A DNA stretch of 64,000 bases, from contig JAIESI010000069.1 of the NCBI GenBank assembly GCA_019746135.1, forward strand, positions 1 to 64,000. The letters run 5' to 3'. The translations under genes and the position numbers were made by a program. The notes under the pieces were generated by a model. That model did no database searches. It saw only the letters and a list, made by a program, of their open reading frames with translations, and was not told the DNA's origin. Every line of letters begins with the position of its first letter. Position 1 is the stretch's first letter. The stretch comes from Xanthobacteraceae bacterium (GTDB lineage: Bacteria; Pseudomonadota; Alphaproteobacteria; Rhizobiales; Xanthobacteraceae). Below are positions 26,243-34,556 of the stretch, piece after piece.

Positions 26243-26988
26243 GACACAGGCTCCGGGTTGACGACAGGGTTGGACGGGGTGGCGGCGGGTTCAGGCTTTG
26301 CAGGTTCAGGTTTGCGCCGGCGCAGGCGCTCCAGCACCGATGCCGCGGTCGGCCGGGTGCGGCGGCCGAAGCCTTCGGCCTCGAGCCGGTCGGCGATCGA
26401 TGTGCCGGCCGTGCCGACGTCGAGCGTCTGCAGGGCTACGTCGGCTGCGGCCTCCTCGGCCTGGCGTTCGCGCAGGCGGCGGAGCGTGGCCTCGGCCTCG
26501 GCGAGGCCTGTGGCGCCATGGTCCGGCAGCACGCCGCCGGAGCGCAGGCGCCGCACGGCCTCGGCCGCATGGGCAACGCGGCGGCCGCGCTCGAGCTCGC
26601 CCAGGCGATGGCTCGCGCCGGCGACGTCACGGCGCAACCGGGCGATCTCCTTGGCGAACAGCGCCCTCGCCTCGCGGATCGCATCGCGATCGGCCTCCAT
26701 CATGGCGATGGCTTCGGCGGCTTCGGTGGCGAGTTCCTCGCGGCCGGCCGCAAGCGCCGCGGCCGCCCGCGCCTCCAGGTCGGCGATCCGGGCGAGCGTC
26801 GAGTCGAGGCGCTTGCCCTCGGCCTCGTCCTGGGCAATGGCAACCGCCAGCGCCCGCTTCGCCCGTTCGATACCGGCCGCAGCATCGCGGATATGCTGGT
26901 CGAGGATCAGGAGCGCGCTGCGGTCGATCGCGCCCTGCTCGGCGGCGTGGACGGCGCCGCGTATCAGTGTCCAGAACGACTTGCTCAT
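26239..26988 (-). CDS. pspA: PspA/IM30-family phage-shock protein
   Basis: 249-residue, mostly helical protein of the PspA/IM30 (ESCRT-III-like) superfamily. It has a typical N-terminus MSKSFWTLIRGAVHAAEQGAIDRSALLILDQHIRDA and long coiled-coil helices (residues 25-190). A C-terminal extension with a Pro-rich tail (RRRKPEPAKPEPAATPS) is added. Members bind stressed membranes and help maintain proton motive force. The ATG at 26988 has GGAG 6 nt upstream. Three TetR-type palindromes lie 18 to 85 bp before the start, so it is probably repressed by the divergent TetR. Confidence 0.87.
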   Translation of the reverse strand: MSKSFWTLIRGAVHAAEQGAIDRSALLILDQHIRDAAAGIERAKRALAVAIAQDEAEGKRLDSTLARIADLEARAAAALAAGREELATEAAEAIAMMEADRDAIREARALFAKEIARLRRDVAGASHRLGELERGRRVAHAAEAVRRLRSGGVLPDHGATGLAEAEATLRRLRERQAEEAAADVALQTLDVGTAGTSIADRLEAEGFGRRTRPTAASVLERLRRRKPEPAKPEPAATPSNPVVNPEPVS

Positions 26989-27005
26989 GGCTGACTCCAT
27001 GCGAT

Positions 27006-27073
27006 ATGAACAACGTTCATATATTGCAGCAGACCTGAACATCGTTCAAGGAATATTTTGAACGACGTTCAAA
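27006..27073. promoter_or_regulatory. Triple TetR-type operator between pspA and tetR
   Basis: Three palindromes share the core GAAC-N3-GTTC. ATGAACAACGTTCAT is at 27006-27020, TGAACATCGTTCA at 27036-27048 and TTTGAACGACGTTCAAA at 27057-27073. Centres are 29 and 23 bp apart. They fill the divergent intergenic region, so one repressor could control both directions. The outermost copy extends furthest (17 bp). The binding protein is presumably the adjacent TetR; the match is positional inference. Confidence 0.85.
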
Positions 27074-27099
27074 TCACCGTTAACAGCTTGAAAACCCTG

Positions 27100-27708
27100 A
27101 TGGATACGGCAACCCGGCGAGAGCAACTGAAAGAGGCGCTGATCGCCGCCGCCGCCCGGACGATTGCCGACCAGGGGCTGTCCGGGCTCAAGGCCCGCGC
27201 GCTCGCCGACGCGGCCGGCTGCGCGGTCGGCGCGATCTACAACGTGGTCGCCGATCTCGACGAGCTGATCCTGCTCGCCAATGCCCGCACCCTCGCCGCG
27301 CTGGAGCAGGCGCTGACCGCCGCGGCGACGTCGGGCAAGGGCCCCGACTGGGCGATCGAGCAACTGGTCAAGCTGGCGCTGACCTATCTCGAATTCGCCG
27401 CCTCGCACCGCAGGCAATGGCAGGCGCTGTTCGAGCACCGCCTCGCCTCGGGTCGGAGCCCGCCGGACTGGTATCAGCGCGATCTCGAACGGCTGTTCGG
27501 CTACGTCGAGGGGCCGGTGGCGGAGCTGCAGCCCGATGCGACGCCGGCGCGCCGCGCGCTGCTCGCGCGCTCGTTGTTTTCCACCGCGCACGGGCTTGTC
27601 GCGCTGGGGCTCGAGGAAAAGCTGCAGTTCATCCCGCTGCCCTCGCTGCGCGAGCAGGTGACGACCATCGTCACCGCATTGGGCTATGGGCTCGCCGGCG
27701 GCGAGTGA
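27100..27708 (+). CDS. TetR/AcrR-family transcriptional repressor
   Basis: 202-residue regulator with the N-terminal TetR helix-turn-helix (QLKEALIAAAARTIADQGLSGLKARALADAAGCAVGAIYNVVADLDELI) and a ligand-binding helical C-terminal domain. The frame opens further to a TTG at 27058, but that codon lies inside the third operator palindrome, so the ATG at 27100 is the better start although its ribosome site is weak. It is divergent from the pspA-yiaAB operon and should bind the three GAAC-N3-GTTC palindromes, with autoregulation. The inducer is unknown. Confidence 0.87.
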   Translation: MDTATRREQLKEALIAAAARTIADQGLSGLKARALADAAGCAVGAIYNVVADLDELILLANARTLAALEQALTAAATSGKGPDWAIEQLVKLALTYLEFAASHRRQWQALFEHRLASGRSPPDWYQRDLERLFGYVEGPVAELQPDATPARRALLARSLFSTAHGLVALGLEEKLQFIPLPSLREQVTTIVTALGYGLAGGE

Positions 27709-27789
27709 GCCGAACCCCTATGCCGGACGTGCAGCCCTGATCCCGGGCCGGCATGATAGCCTTCATCCAAACCGGCCGGGGAGGAATTC

Positions 27790-28575
27790 ATGGGCAGGGC
27801 AGCCGCCGCGGCGCGGATTGCAGGATGCTGGGTGTTGACCGCGGTCATGCTGGCGCTGACGGCGCAAACGCACGCCGCCGAGATCAAGGTCTTGAGCTCC
27901 AACGCCACCAAGACGCTGCTCGAAGACATCGCGCCGATGTTCGAGAAGGCGAGCGGCCACAAGGTCACGCTCGGCTTCGGCACCTCGCAGCAGGTGGCCA
28001 AGCGCGTCGAGGCCGGCGAGGCGGCCGACCTCGTGGTCATCACACCGGAAGCGATCGACCGGCTGGTCAAGGACGGCAAGGTGGTGGCCGGCACCAACGT
28101 CGAGATCGCGCGCTCCTTGATCGGCGTCGCGGTCCGCCGCGGCACGCCGCATCCCGACATCCGCACGCCGGAGGCGCTGAAGCGAACGCTGCTGGCGGTG
28201 AAGTCCGTGACCTTTTCCGCGCCCGCGACCGGCGCGTCGAGCGGCGTCCACACCGAGAAGATGTTCGAGCGGCTCGGCATCGCCGCCGAGATGAAAGCCA
28301 AGTACGTGCTCGGCGACGGCAGCTCGACCGGGCCGATCGTGGCGCGCGGCGAAGCCGAGATGGCGATCCAGCAGATCAGCGCGCTGAAGCCCTATAGCGG
28401 CGTCGAGATCGTCGGCCCGCTGCCGGACGAGTTACAGCTCGTCACCGTTCTGTCCGCGGGCATCGGCGCGGCGGGCCAGTCCCGCAGCGCGGTGCAGGAG
28501 CTGATCCGCTATTTCGGCACGCCGGAGGCAAAGGCCGTGCTCAACGCCAAGGGCCTCGAGCCCGGGAAGAACTAG
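27790..28575 (+). CDS. Periplasmic substrate-binding protein, ModA-like
   Basis: 261-residue exported binding protein. The signal peptide ends near residue 30 (QTHA/AEIKVL). The fold matches the molybdate-binding ModA class: LSSNATKTLLEDIAPMFEKASGHKVTLGFGTS, DLVVITPEAIDRL and SAPATGASSGVHTEKMFERLGIAAE. No ModB or ModC partner is nearby. Stand-alone members of this class in rhizobia bind unknown anions or organic acids. The ATG at 27790 has GGAGG 5 nt upstream. Confidence 0.85.
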   Translation: MGRAAAAARIAGCWVLTAVMLALTAQTHAAEIKVLSSNATKTLLEDIAPMFEKASGHKVTLGFGTSQQVAKRVEAGEAADLVVITPEAIDRLVKDGKVVAGTNVEIARSLIGVAVRRGTPHPDIRTPEALKRTLLAVKSVTFSAPATGASSGVHTEKMFERLGIAAEMKAKYVLGDGSSTGPIVARGEAEMAIQQISALKPYSGVEIVGPLPDELQLVTVLSAGIGAAGQSRSAVQELIRYFGTPEAKAVLNAKGLEPGKN

Positions 28576-28609
28576 ATCGCGATGGAAACATTGGCGGCAT
28601 CGGCGGTGC

Positions 28610-28772
28610 CATCCCTCCCCGAATAAGGGCGTTCACGCCCGTCTTCGACGGGCTATGGGGAGGGCGGCCGCGAGCGAAAGCGAGCGGCCGGGTGGGGAGA
28701 TGCCAGCGAGAGACGGAGGCTTCTCCCCACCCCCGCGCTTTCGCGCGGACCCTCCCCTCGCGGGGAGGGATG
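28610..28772. repeat. Family C intergenic palindromic repeat with nested element N
   Basis: Bounded by CATCCCTCCCCG and CGGGGAGGGATG. Internal parts read GGGTGGGGAG and CTCCCCACCC and can fold on each other. A reversed copy of the nested element lies at 28624-28658. A copy of the same family without the nested element follows at 30220-30397 on the other side of the MFS gene, so the gene is bracketed by two copies. Confidence 0.88.
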
Positions 28773-28825
28773 AGACCGCCCGTACGGCTCGCGTTGCATA
28801 TCACGAGATGAAATCAGGGGACTTC

Positions 28826-30184
28826 ATGAGCGCAACATCACCCGGCTCAGCCGACAACGTCGTCGCCCGCATCGAGCGGCTGCCGACGTCGTGGTGGCAC
28901 GTCAAGACCCGCATCATCGTCGGCGTCGCGACCTTCTTCGACGCCTTCGACGCGCTCGCCATCGCCACCGTACTGCCGGTGCTGGTGCCGCTGTGGAAGC
29001 TGACGCCGCCGCAGATCGGGCTGCTGATCTCCGCAGGCTTCCTCGGGCAGCTCATCGGCGCGCTGCTGTTCGGCTGGATCGCGGAACGCTTCGGACGGAT
29101 GCCGGCGATGATCTGGTCGATCGCGCTGTTCGCGGTCATGAGCTTGGTCTGCGCGTTCGCCTGGGACTACAACTCGCTGCTGGTGTTCCGGCTGATCCAG
29201 GGGATCGGGCTCGGCGGCGAGGTGCCGGTCGCCGCGGTCTACATCAGCGAGCTGACGCGGGCGCAGCATCGCGGCCGCTTCGTGCTGCTCTACGAGCTGG
29301 TGTTTCCGATCGGACTCACGGCCGCGAGCCTGCTCGGGCTCTGGATCGTGCCGCATCTCGGCTGGCAGTGGATGTTCTACATCGGCGCGCTGCCGGCGAT
29401 CCTCGCGCTGGTGCTGCGCACGCTGTTGCCGGAATCACCACGCTGGCTCGCGGGGCGCGGACGGACCGCGGAGGCCGAGCAGGCGCTGTCGCTGATCGAG
29501 CGTGAGACCGAGAAATCGCTCGGGCAGCCGCTGCCGCCGCCAAAGCCCGGCACCGCCACGCGCGGCCAGCGCGCCTCGCTGGCCGACCTGTTCGGCGAGC
29601 TCTATCTGCGGCGGACCCTGGTGGTCTGGGTGATCTGGTTCTCGGCCTATTTCGTCAACTACGGCCTCGCGATCTGGCTGCCGACGATCTACCGCACGGT
29701 GTTCAAGCTGCCGCTCGACGTGTCGCTGCGCTACGGCCTGATCACCCAGGCGGTCGGCCTGCTCGGCACGCTGATCTGCGCGCTGACCATCGACTATGTC
29801 GGCCGCAGGCTCTGGTTCGCGGTGGCGTTCGCCTGCACGGCGGCAAGCCTCGCGCTCCTGTCGCTCACCGCCCAGCCCACCGCCGAGCAGGTGCTCACGC
29901 ACATGACCATCGCCTACTTCTTCGTGAGCACCATCAACATCGGCGTCTATCTCTATACGCCGGAGCTTTATCCGACGCGGGCGCGCGCCCTCGGCGTCGG
30001 CACCGCCACCGCCTGGCTGCGCTTCGCCTCGATGATCGGGCCGACCGCGGTCGGTTATATGATCGCCGGCGGCATATCGTCGGTGTTCCTGTGGTTCAGC
30101 GTGGTCGCGGCGATTGCCGCGGTCATCACCGCGGCGTTTGCGGTCGAGACTAAAGGGCGCGTGCTGGAAGAGGTGTCGCCTTAA
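28826..30184 (+). CDS. MFS organic-acid/aromatic-acid transporter
   Basis: 452-residue major facilitator with 12 predicted membrane segments. The motif GWIAERFGRMPAM between segments 2 and 3, RLIQGIGLGGEVPVAAVYISEL in segment 4, and PESPRWLAGRGR after segment 6 place it with the sugar/aromatic-acid proton symporters. The ATG at 28826 follows a GGGG-type ribosome site; an upstream ATG at 28808 is less well placed. The wider setting of Rieske, cupin and Bug genes favours an aromatic or dicarboxylic acid substrate, but the sequence alone does not say. Confidence 0.87.
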   Translation: MSATSPGSADNVVARIERLPTSWWHVKTRIIVGVATFFDAFDALAIATVLPVLVPLWKLTPPQIGLLISAGFLGQLIGALLFGWIAERFGRMPAMIWSIALFAVMSLVCAFAWDYNSLLVFRLIQGIGLGGEVPVAAVYISELTRAQHRGRFVLLYELVFPIGLTAASLLGLWIVPHLGWQWMFYIGALPAILALVLRTLLPESPRWLAGRGRTAEAEQALSLIERETEKSLGQPLPPPKPGTATRGQRASLADLFGELYLRRTLVVWVIWFSAYFVNYGLAIWLPTIYRTVFKLPLDVSLRYGLITQAVGLLGTLICALTIDYVGRRLWFAVAFACTAASLALLSLTAQPTAEQVLTHMTIAYFFVSTINIGVYLYTPELYPTRARALGVGTATAWLRFASMIGPTAVGYMIAGGISSVFLWFSVVAAIAAVITAAFAVETKGRVLEEVSP

Positions 30185-30219
30185 CGGTCAACCTGAATCA
30201 CTCGCAGCGTCGGCAGCTC

Positions 30220-30397
30220 CATCCCTCCCCGCGAGGGGAGGGTGGCGAGCGCAGCGAGCCGGGTGGGGAGAACTCACCGCGAGCCGCGCCGCTTCCTTCA
30301 AGGCAAGAATCTCGTGCCCACGCGACAATCTTGCGTGGGGCACCTTCTCCCCACCCCCCGCGCTTTCGCGCGGACCCTCCCCTCGCGGGGAGGGATG
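30220..30397. repeat. Family C intergenic palindromic repeat (no nested element)
   Basis: Starts with CATCCCTCCCC and ends with GGGGAGGGATG; the right half is nearly identical to that of the copy at 28610. It lies between the convergent MFS and tctA genes, so it may also serve as a two-way terminator. Confidence 0.88.
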
Positions 30398-30422
30398 AGG
30401 CCGCCCGTGTCGCAAACGCGCG

Positions 30423-31925
30423 CTATCCCTGGAACACCTCTTCGCGTTTGCCGCGGATGAACGGCAGGACGAGGATCAGGAGCAGCAGCGCCGCCGCGAT
30501 CAGAAGTCCGAGGCTGATCGGCCGGCTGACGAAGATCATCGGATCGCCGCCGGAAATTTTCATGGCGCGACGGAGGTTCTCCTCCATCAGCGGCCCGAGC
30601 ACGAAGCCCAGGATCATCGGCGCCGGCTCGCATTCGAGCCGCATCAGCACGAAGCCCACGACGCCGAAGAACGCGGCGATGATCACCGCCGAATAGCTGT
30701 TGTTCACGGTGTACACGCCGATGGCGCAGAACAGCAGGATCGCGAGATAGAGGAAGCGGTACGGCACCTTCAGAAGCTGCACCCAGATGCCGATCAGCGG
30801 CAGGTTGATGATCACCAGCATCAGGTTGCCGATCCACATCGAGGCGATCATGCCCCAGAACAGCGTCGGCCGCTCGGTCATGATCTGCGGGCCGGGCTGG
30901 ATGCCGTGAATGGTCAGCGCGCCGATCATCAGCGCCATCACCGCGTTGCCGGGAATGCCGAGCGTCAGCATCGGGATGAACGAGGTCTGCGCGCCGGCGT
31001 TGTTGGCCGATTCGGGGGCGGCCACGCCCTCGACCGCGCCGCGGCCGAAGCGCTCGGGCTCGTTCGACGACTTCTTCTCCAGCGCATAGGCGGCGAACGC
31101 GCTGAGCGTCGCGCCGCCGCCGGGCAGCACGCCGAGGATCGAGCCGAGTGCGGTGCCGCGCAGCACCGCCCGCCACGAGCGCCGGACGTCGTCGCCGGTC
31201 GGCCACAGCCGGGTGATCCGCTGCGTCACCACCGCGCGCTGCTCGGCGGGCCGCGCCAGGTTCGAGATGATCTCGCCGATGCCGAACAGGCCGATGGCGA
31301 GCGTCGCCACGTCGACGCCGTCGATCAGCTCGCGAATGCCGAAGGTAAAGCGCTGTCCGCCGGTGTTGCCGTCGGTGCCGACGAGCCCGATCAGGAGTCC
31401 CATGACGATCATGGCGATCGCCTTCAGCACCGAGCCGTGCGCCAGCACCACCGCGGCGATGAGCCCGAGCAGCATCAGCGAGAAATACTCCGGCGCGCCG
31501 AACGACTGGCCGATGCGCGACAGGGGCGGCGCGAAGCCCGCGATCAGGAAGGTCGCGATGGTGCCGGCGAAGAACGAGGCGATGGCGGCGACCGCCAGCG
31601 CCGCGCCGGCGCGGCCGTTCCGCGCCATCTGGTGGCCGTCGAGACAGGTGACGACCGACGAGGTCTCACCCGGCAGGTTGACCAGGATCGCCGTGGTCGA
31701 GCCGCCATACTGCGCGCCGTAGAAGATGCCGGCGAGCATGATCAGGCCCGACACCGGCTCGAGGTGGAAGGTGAGCGGCAGGAGCATGGCAATGGTGGCG
31801 ATCGGGCCGATGCCGGGCAGGACGCCGATCAGCGTGCCGACCATCGCGCCGAGAAACGCAAACGCCAGGTTGGCCGGCGTCAGCGCCACGCCAAATCCGA
31901 CCGCCAGGTGATTGAAAAACTCCAT
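30423..31925 (-). CDS. tctA: Tripartite tricarboxylate transporter large permease TctA
   Basis: 500-residue polytopic permease of the TctA family (about 11-12 membrane segments). Conserved blocks include GTLIGVLPGIGPIATIAMLLP, GIFYGAQYGGSTTAILVNLPGE, GTALGSILGVLPGGGATLSAF and SFIPMLTLGIPGNAVMALMIGAL. It moves carboxylates across the inner membrane using the cation gradient, fed by a TctC/Bug binding protein. It lies 4 nt after tctB. This is the only TctA in the window although seven binding proteins are present, so it may accept several of them. Confidence 0.95.
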   Translation of the reverse strand: MEFFNHLAVGFGVALTPANLAFAFLGAMVGTLIGVLPGIGPIATIAMLLPLTFHLEPVSGLIMLAGIFYGAQYGGSTTAILVNLPGETSSVVTCLDGHQMARNGRAGAALAVAAIASFFAGTIATFLIAGFAPPLSRIGQSFGAPEYFSLMLLGLIAAVVLAHGSVLKAIAMIVMGLLIGLVGTDGNTGGQRFTFGIRELIDGVDVATLAIGLFGIGEIISNLARPAEQRAVVTQRITRLWPTGDDVRRSWRAVLRGTALGSILGVLPGGGATLSAFAAYALEKKSSNEPERFGRGAVEGVAAPESANNAGAQTSFIPMLTLGIPGNAVMALMIGALTIHGIQPGPQIMTERPTLFWGMIASMWIGNLMLVIINLPLIGIWVQLLKVPYRFLYLAILLFCAIGVYTVNNSYSAVIIAAFFGVVGFVLMRLECEPAPMILGFVLGPLMEENLRRAMKISGGDPMIFVSRPISLGLLIAAALLLLILVLPFIRGKREEVFQG

Positions 31926-31929
31926 GCCG

Positions 31930-32454
31930 CTACCAGTCGGGCCAGACCGGAATGGTCAGCCCGAGCCCCGCGATGAAGATGCCCCATGACAGCGCAATCA
32001 GGACCAATGCGGCGATCGCGGTTTCCAGCGGCCGCAGCGCCCTGGTCGCGAGCGCGCCGATGCCGGTGAGCAGCACGATCGCCAGCACCAGGCCGAGCCG
32101 CTCGATGCTGAGCGCGAAAGCGACGATCGCCAGTGTCACCGCAAGCGTGGCCCGCAGGCCGGCCGCCGACGGCCGCACCGGCGGCGCCTTCTCGCGCAGC
32201 CCCTGCACCAGCACGATCGCGCCGAGCAGCATCAGCATCCAGCACAGAAGCCGCGGCACATAGCCGGTGCCCATGCGCAGCGCCGTGCCGACCGGATAGT
32301 CGCGGGAGATCCACAGGCCGAGAGCGGCGACGGCGATGAACAGCAGGCCCGACAGCACGTCGGCGCGGGCGAGGGTGTCCCAGGCGCTGGTGGTTGTGGT
32401 TGCGGGGCGGGGTGTGTCGCTCACGGTGTCCGCTTTCTTCTTCGACCCGCGCAC
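31930..32454 (-). CDS. tctB: Tripartite tricarboxylate transporter small subunit TctB
   Basis: 174-residue protein with four membrane helices and the TctB pattern (SGLLFIAVAALGLWISRDYPVGTALRMGTGYVPRLLCWML near the start). It forms the small membrane subunit with TctA. The GTG at 32454 has GGAG 9 nt upstream; a second GTG at 32424 would remove ten residues. The upstream neighbour on the same strand is the CocE hydrolase, beyond repeat C. Confidence 0.9.
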   Translation of the reverse strand: MRGSKKKADTVSDTPRPATTTTSAWDTLARADVLSGLLFIAVAALGLWISRDYPVGTALRMGTGYVPRLLCWMLMLLGAIVLVQGLREKAPPVRPSAAGLRATLAVTLAIVAFALSIERLGLVLAIVLLTGIGALATRALRPLETAIAALVLIALSWGIFIAGLGLTIPVWPDW

Positions 32455-32463
32455 GCTTTCTCA

Positions 32464-32653
32464 CTCCCTCTCCCCGCATAGCCCGTCGAAGACGGGCGTG
32501 AACGCCCTGACGCTGGGGAGAGGGTGGGGTGAGGGGCATCTTTCCAGAGCGCGACGCGCCGAGAGTCCCCCTCACCCGCCGCGCCATAGCGCGTCGAAGA
32601 CGCGCGTAAACGCGCTGGTCGCGCGTCGACCTCTCCCCGCAAGCGGGGAGAGG
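32464..32653. repeat. Family C-type repeat carrying two nested elements of different arm sequence
   Basis: The outer part reads CTCCCTCTCCCC and GGGGAGAGGT, with GGGTGGGGTGAGGG and CCCCCTCACCC inside. The nested element occurs at 32477-32508 (arms of CCCG type) and again at 32584-32618 (arms of GCGCG type). Two variants side by side in one repeat show that the nested element moves or converts independently of its host repeat. Confidence 0.85.
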
Positions 32654-32683
32654 TAATTGAGCACGTGGCGCGAGCTGCGTTCG

Positions 32684-34372
32684 TCACGAGACGGCCTTTG
32701 GAATCACCGGCAGCAGCAGGTACGATTCATACTCCCCGCCCGCATAGACCGTGTTCGTGCCGGTGTTGTAGTCGGCGTGATAGTGCATGTAGCCCTGGCT
32801 GCCGGCGCCGTCGCGCGGCTGCACGTCGAGCTGGATGCGGTGGCCCTTGGCGAACACCATCGAGGTCGGCCAGATCTCGACATCGACCTTGACGATCTCG
32901 CCGGGCTCGAGGAACTGCCGCCGCGTGTGCCGGTGATACGGCCGGTAAGGCTGCGACCGCTCCGGATCGAGCTCGCGATGCGAGGCCCACAGCCAGCCTT
33001 TCGCCACCGGCACCGGCGAGCCCTGCTGGCCGGTCTCCAGGATTTCGTTGCCGTCGGCGTCGAAGTGGCGCAGCGTCAGGAACAGGTCCATGTCCTCGGT
33101 CTCGCTCGACACGTAGAACGTCGCGGCGAGCGGACCGGTGATCTCGATCGCCTCGGCCAGCGGCGGCGTGGAGAGCGCGATGCCCATGCCGGGCTTGATG
33201 CCGCCGCCCATCACCTGCGACGAGGCGGCCGAGGTCGAGCCCATGGTGCCGAGGCCGAACGACGGATAGGTGCAGGAGCTCGCTTTCGCCGGGTTGTCCT
33301 TCGTCAGCGCGCCGATACGCGGCTCCGCCCCGGAGGCCGCGCCCGAGACGTCGAAATAGTATCTGGTCCATTGCGTGCGCTTGAGCGGCCATTCGTGCTC
33401 GTGGCGCCACTCGATCCTGTCCTTGCCGTGCCGGATCGCGAGCTTGACCGGCGGCTCGTCCATCACGCCGTTGTCGATGCCCTTCAGCCAGTAGTCGAAG
33501 AAGCGGATCTGATCGCGCTTGGCCTCTTCCGTATAGAACGGATGCACGTGCGAGCCGGTGTGGATGCGGAGCTTCTTGTGCTTCGACGTCGAGCGCATGA
33601 ACGCTTCGGTGTTGCCGCGCAGATGCAGCCCGAACCCGGTCCAGTTGCCGACCGAGAGGAACGGCACGGTGATGCGGTCCCACTGCGCCTGGGCGCCCGC
33701 CAGCACGCCGCTGTCGAGATTGTGGTGCATCCAGTGCCACAGCGTGTTGACCATGAAGCCGTCCGGCTGGTGCTGCGCCGCGCGGCCCATGACGTGATGC
33801 ATGGTGTGGGCGGTGATCCAGTTGGTCATGAACACGCTGAGGATGCCGCCGTGGAACAGCGCGTCGCGGTAGATGTCGGCAAAGCCCTCCCACGGGATGA
33901 TCGCCTTCAACGACGGCGGCTGCAGATTGGCGACGAACCACTGGTTGATGGCGAAATAGGAAATGCCGGAGAGCCCGACCTTGCCGTTGCACCAGGGCTG
34001 CGCCGCGGCCCATTCGATGGCGTCGTAGAAATCGATCGCCTCGGCGAGCGACCACGGCTCGCACTGGCCCGGCGACTTGCCCGAGCCGCGGCCGTCGACG
34101 CGCACCGCGGCGTAGCCGCGCGGCACCCACCACTCCGGCGTGACGGTCTCCCAGTTCATGTGCGGCGCGGCTTTTTCCTCGAGGTTCGCCGGCGGCACCC
34201 AGAGCTTGTCCTTCTGGTACGGGCCGAGATTGAGGATCGCCGGAAACTTGCCGCCCTCGTCCGGCCGGAACACGTCGGCTTTCAGCTTGGCGCCGTCGCG
34301 CATCGGCACATCGACGTCTTTGTCGATCTTGAGGTTGTAGGCGGTGGTGGCGGGTTTCACTTCGACGTTCAT
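32684..34372 (-). CDS. CocE/NonD-family alpha/beta hydrolase (S15 type)
   Basis: 562-residue hydrolase of the X-Pro dipeptidyl-peptidase/cocaine esterase class. The alpha/beta core holds DGRGSGKSPGQ and the nucleophile Ser138 in VGLSGISYF. The C-terminal jelly-roll domain begins near 330 (RTQWTRYYFDVSG) and has the typical LGRP-like end (VFAKGHRIQLDV). No signal peptide is seen, so it acts in the cytoplasm. The ATG at 34372 is the first start matching family length. It lies between four Bug genes and tctBA on one strand, so an ester or amide brought in by that transporter is a reasonable substrate. Confidence 0.87.
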   Translation of the reverse strand: MNVEVKPATTAYNLKIDKDVDVPMRDGAKLKADVFRPDEGGKFPAILNLGPYQKDKLWVPPANLEEKAAPHMNWETVTPEWWVPRGYAAVRVDGRGSGKSPGQCEPWSLAEAIDFYDAIEWAAAQPWCNGKVGLSGISYFAINQWFVANLQPPSLKAIIPWEGFADIYRDALFHGGILSVFMTNWITAHTMHHVMGRAAQHQPDGFMVNTLWHWMHHNLDSGVLAGAQAQWDRITVPFLSVGNWTGFGLHLRGNTEAFMRSTSKHKKLRIHTGSHVHPFYTEEAKRDQIRFFDYWLKGIDNGVMDEPPVKLAIRHGKDRIEWRHEHEWPLKRTQWTRYYFDVSGAASGAEPRIGALTKDNPAKASSCTYPSFGLGTMGSTSAASSQVMGGGIKPGMGIALSTPPLAEAIEITGPLAATFYVSSETEDMDLFLTLRHFDADGNEILETGQQGSPVPVAKGWLWASHRELDPERSQPYRPYHRHTRRQFLEPGEIVKVDVEIWPTSMVFAKGHRIQLDVQPRDGAGSQGYMHYHADYNTGTNTVYAGGEYESYLLLPVIPKAVS

Positions 34373-34408
34373 TACGATGTCCGTGTTGGCTGACGATAGT
34401 GCAACATC

Positions 34409-34535
34409 GTCATGGCCGGGGATAGCCGTCCAAAGGACGGCGTCGCTTCGCTCGCCTATGTCCCGGCCATCCACGCCTTTCTTGTCATGACGACGCAAGG
34501 AAGGCGTGGATGCCCGGCACAAGGCCGGGCATGAC
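34409..34535. repeat. Family E intergenic palindromic repeat
   Basis: GTCATGGCCGGG at the left pairs imperfectly with CCGGGCATGAC at the right. A second complement pairs CCACGCCTTTCTTG with AAGGAAGGCGTGG in the middle, and CCGTCCAAAGGACGG forms a small hairpin. It lies between the CocE and Bug genes on the same strand. Confidence 0.8.
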
Positions 34536-34556
34536 GGGGCGAGGTCGGTGCCAACT

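Noticed and set aside
27058-27099. TTG at 27058 as the TetR start
   Set aside because: The codon lies inside the third operator palindrome and no ribosome site precedes it. ATG at 27100 begins directly before the DNA-binding domain.
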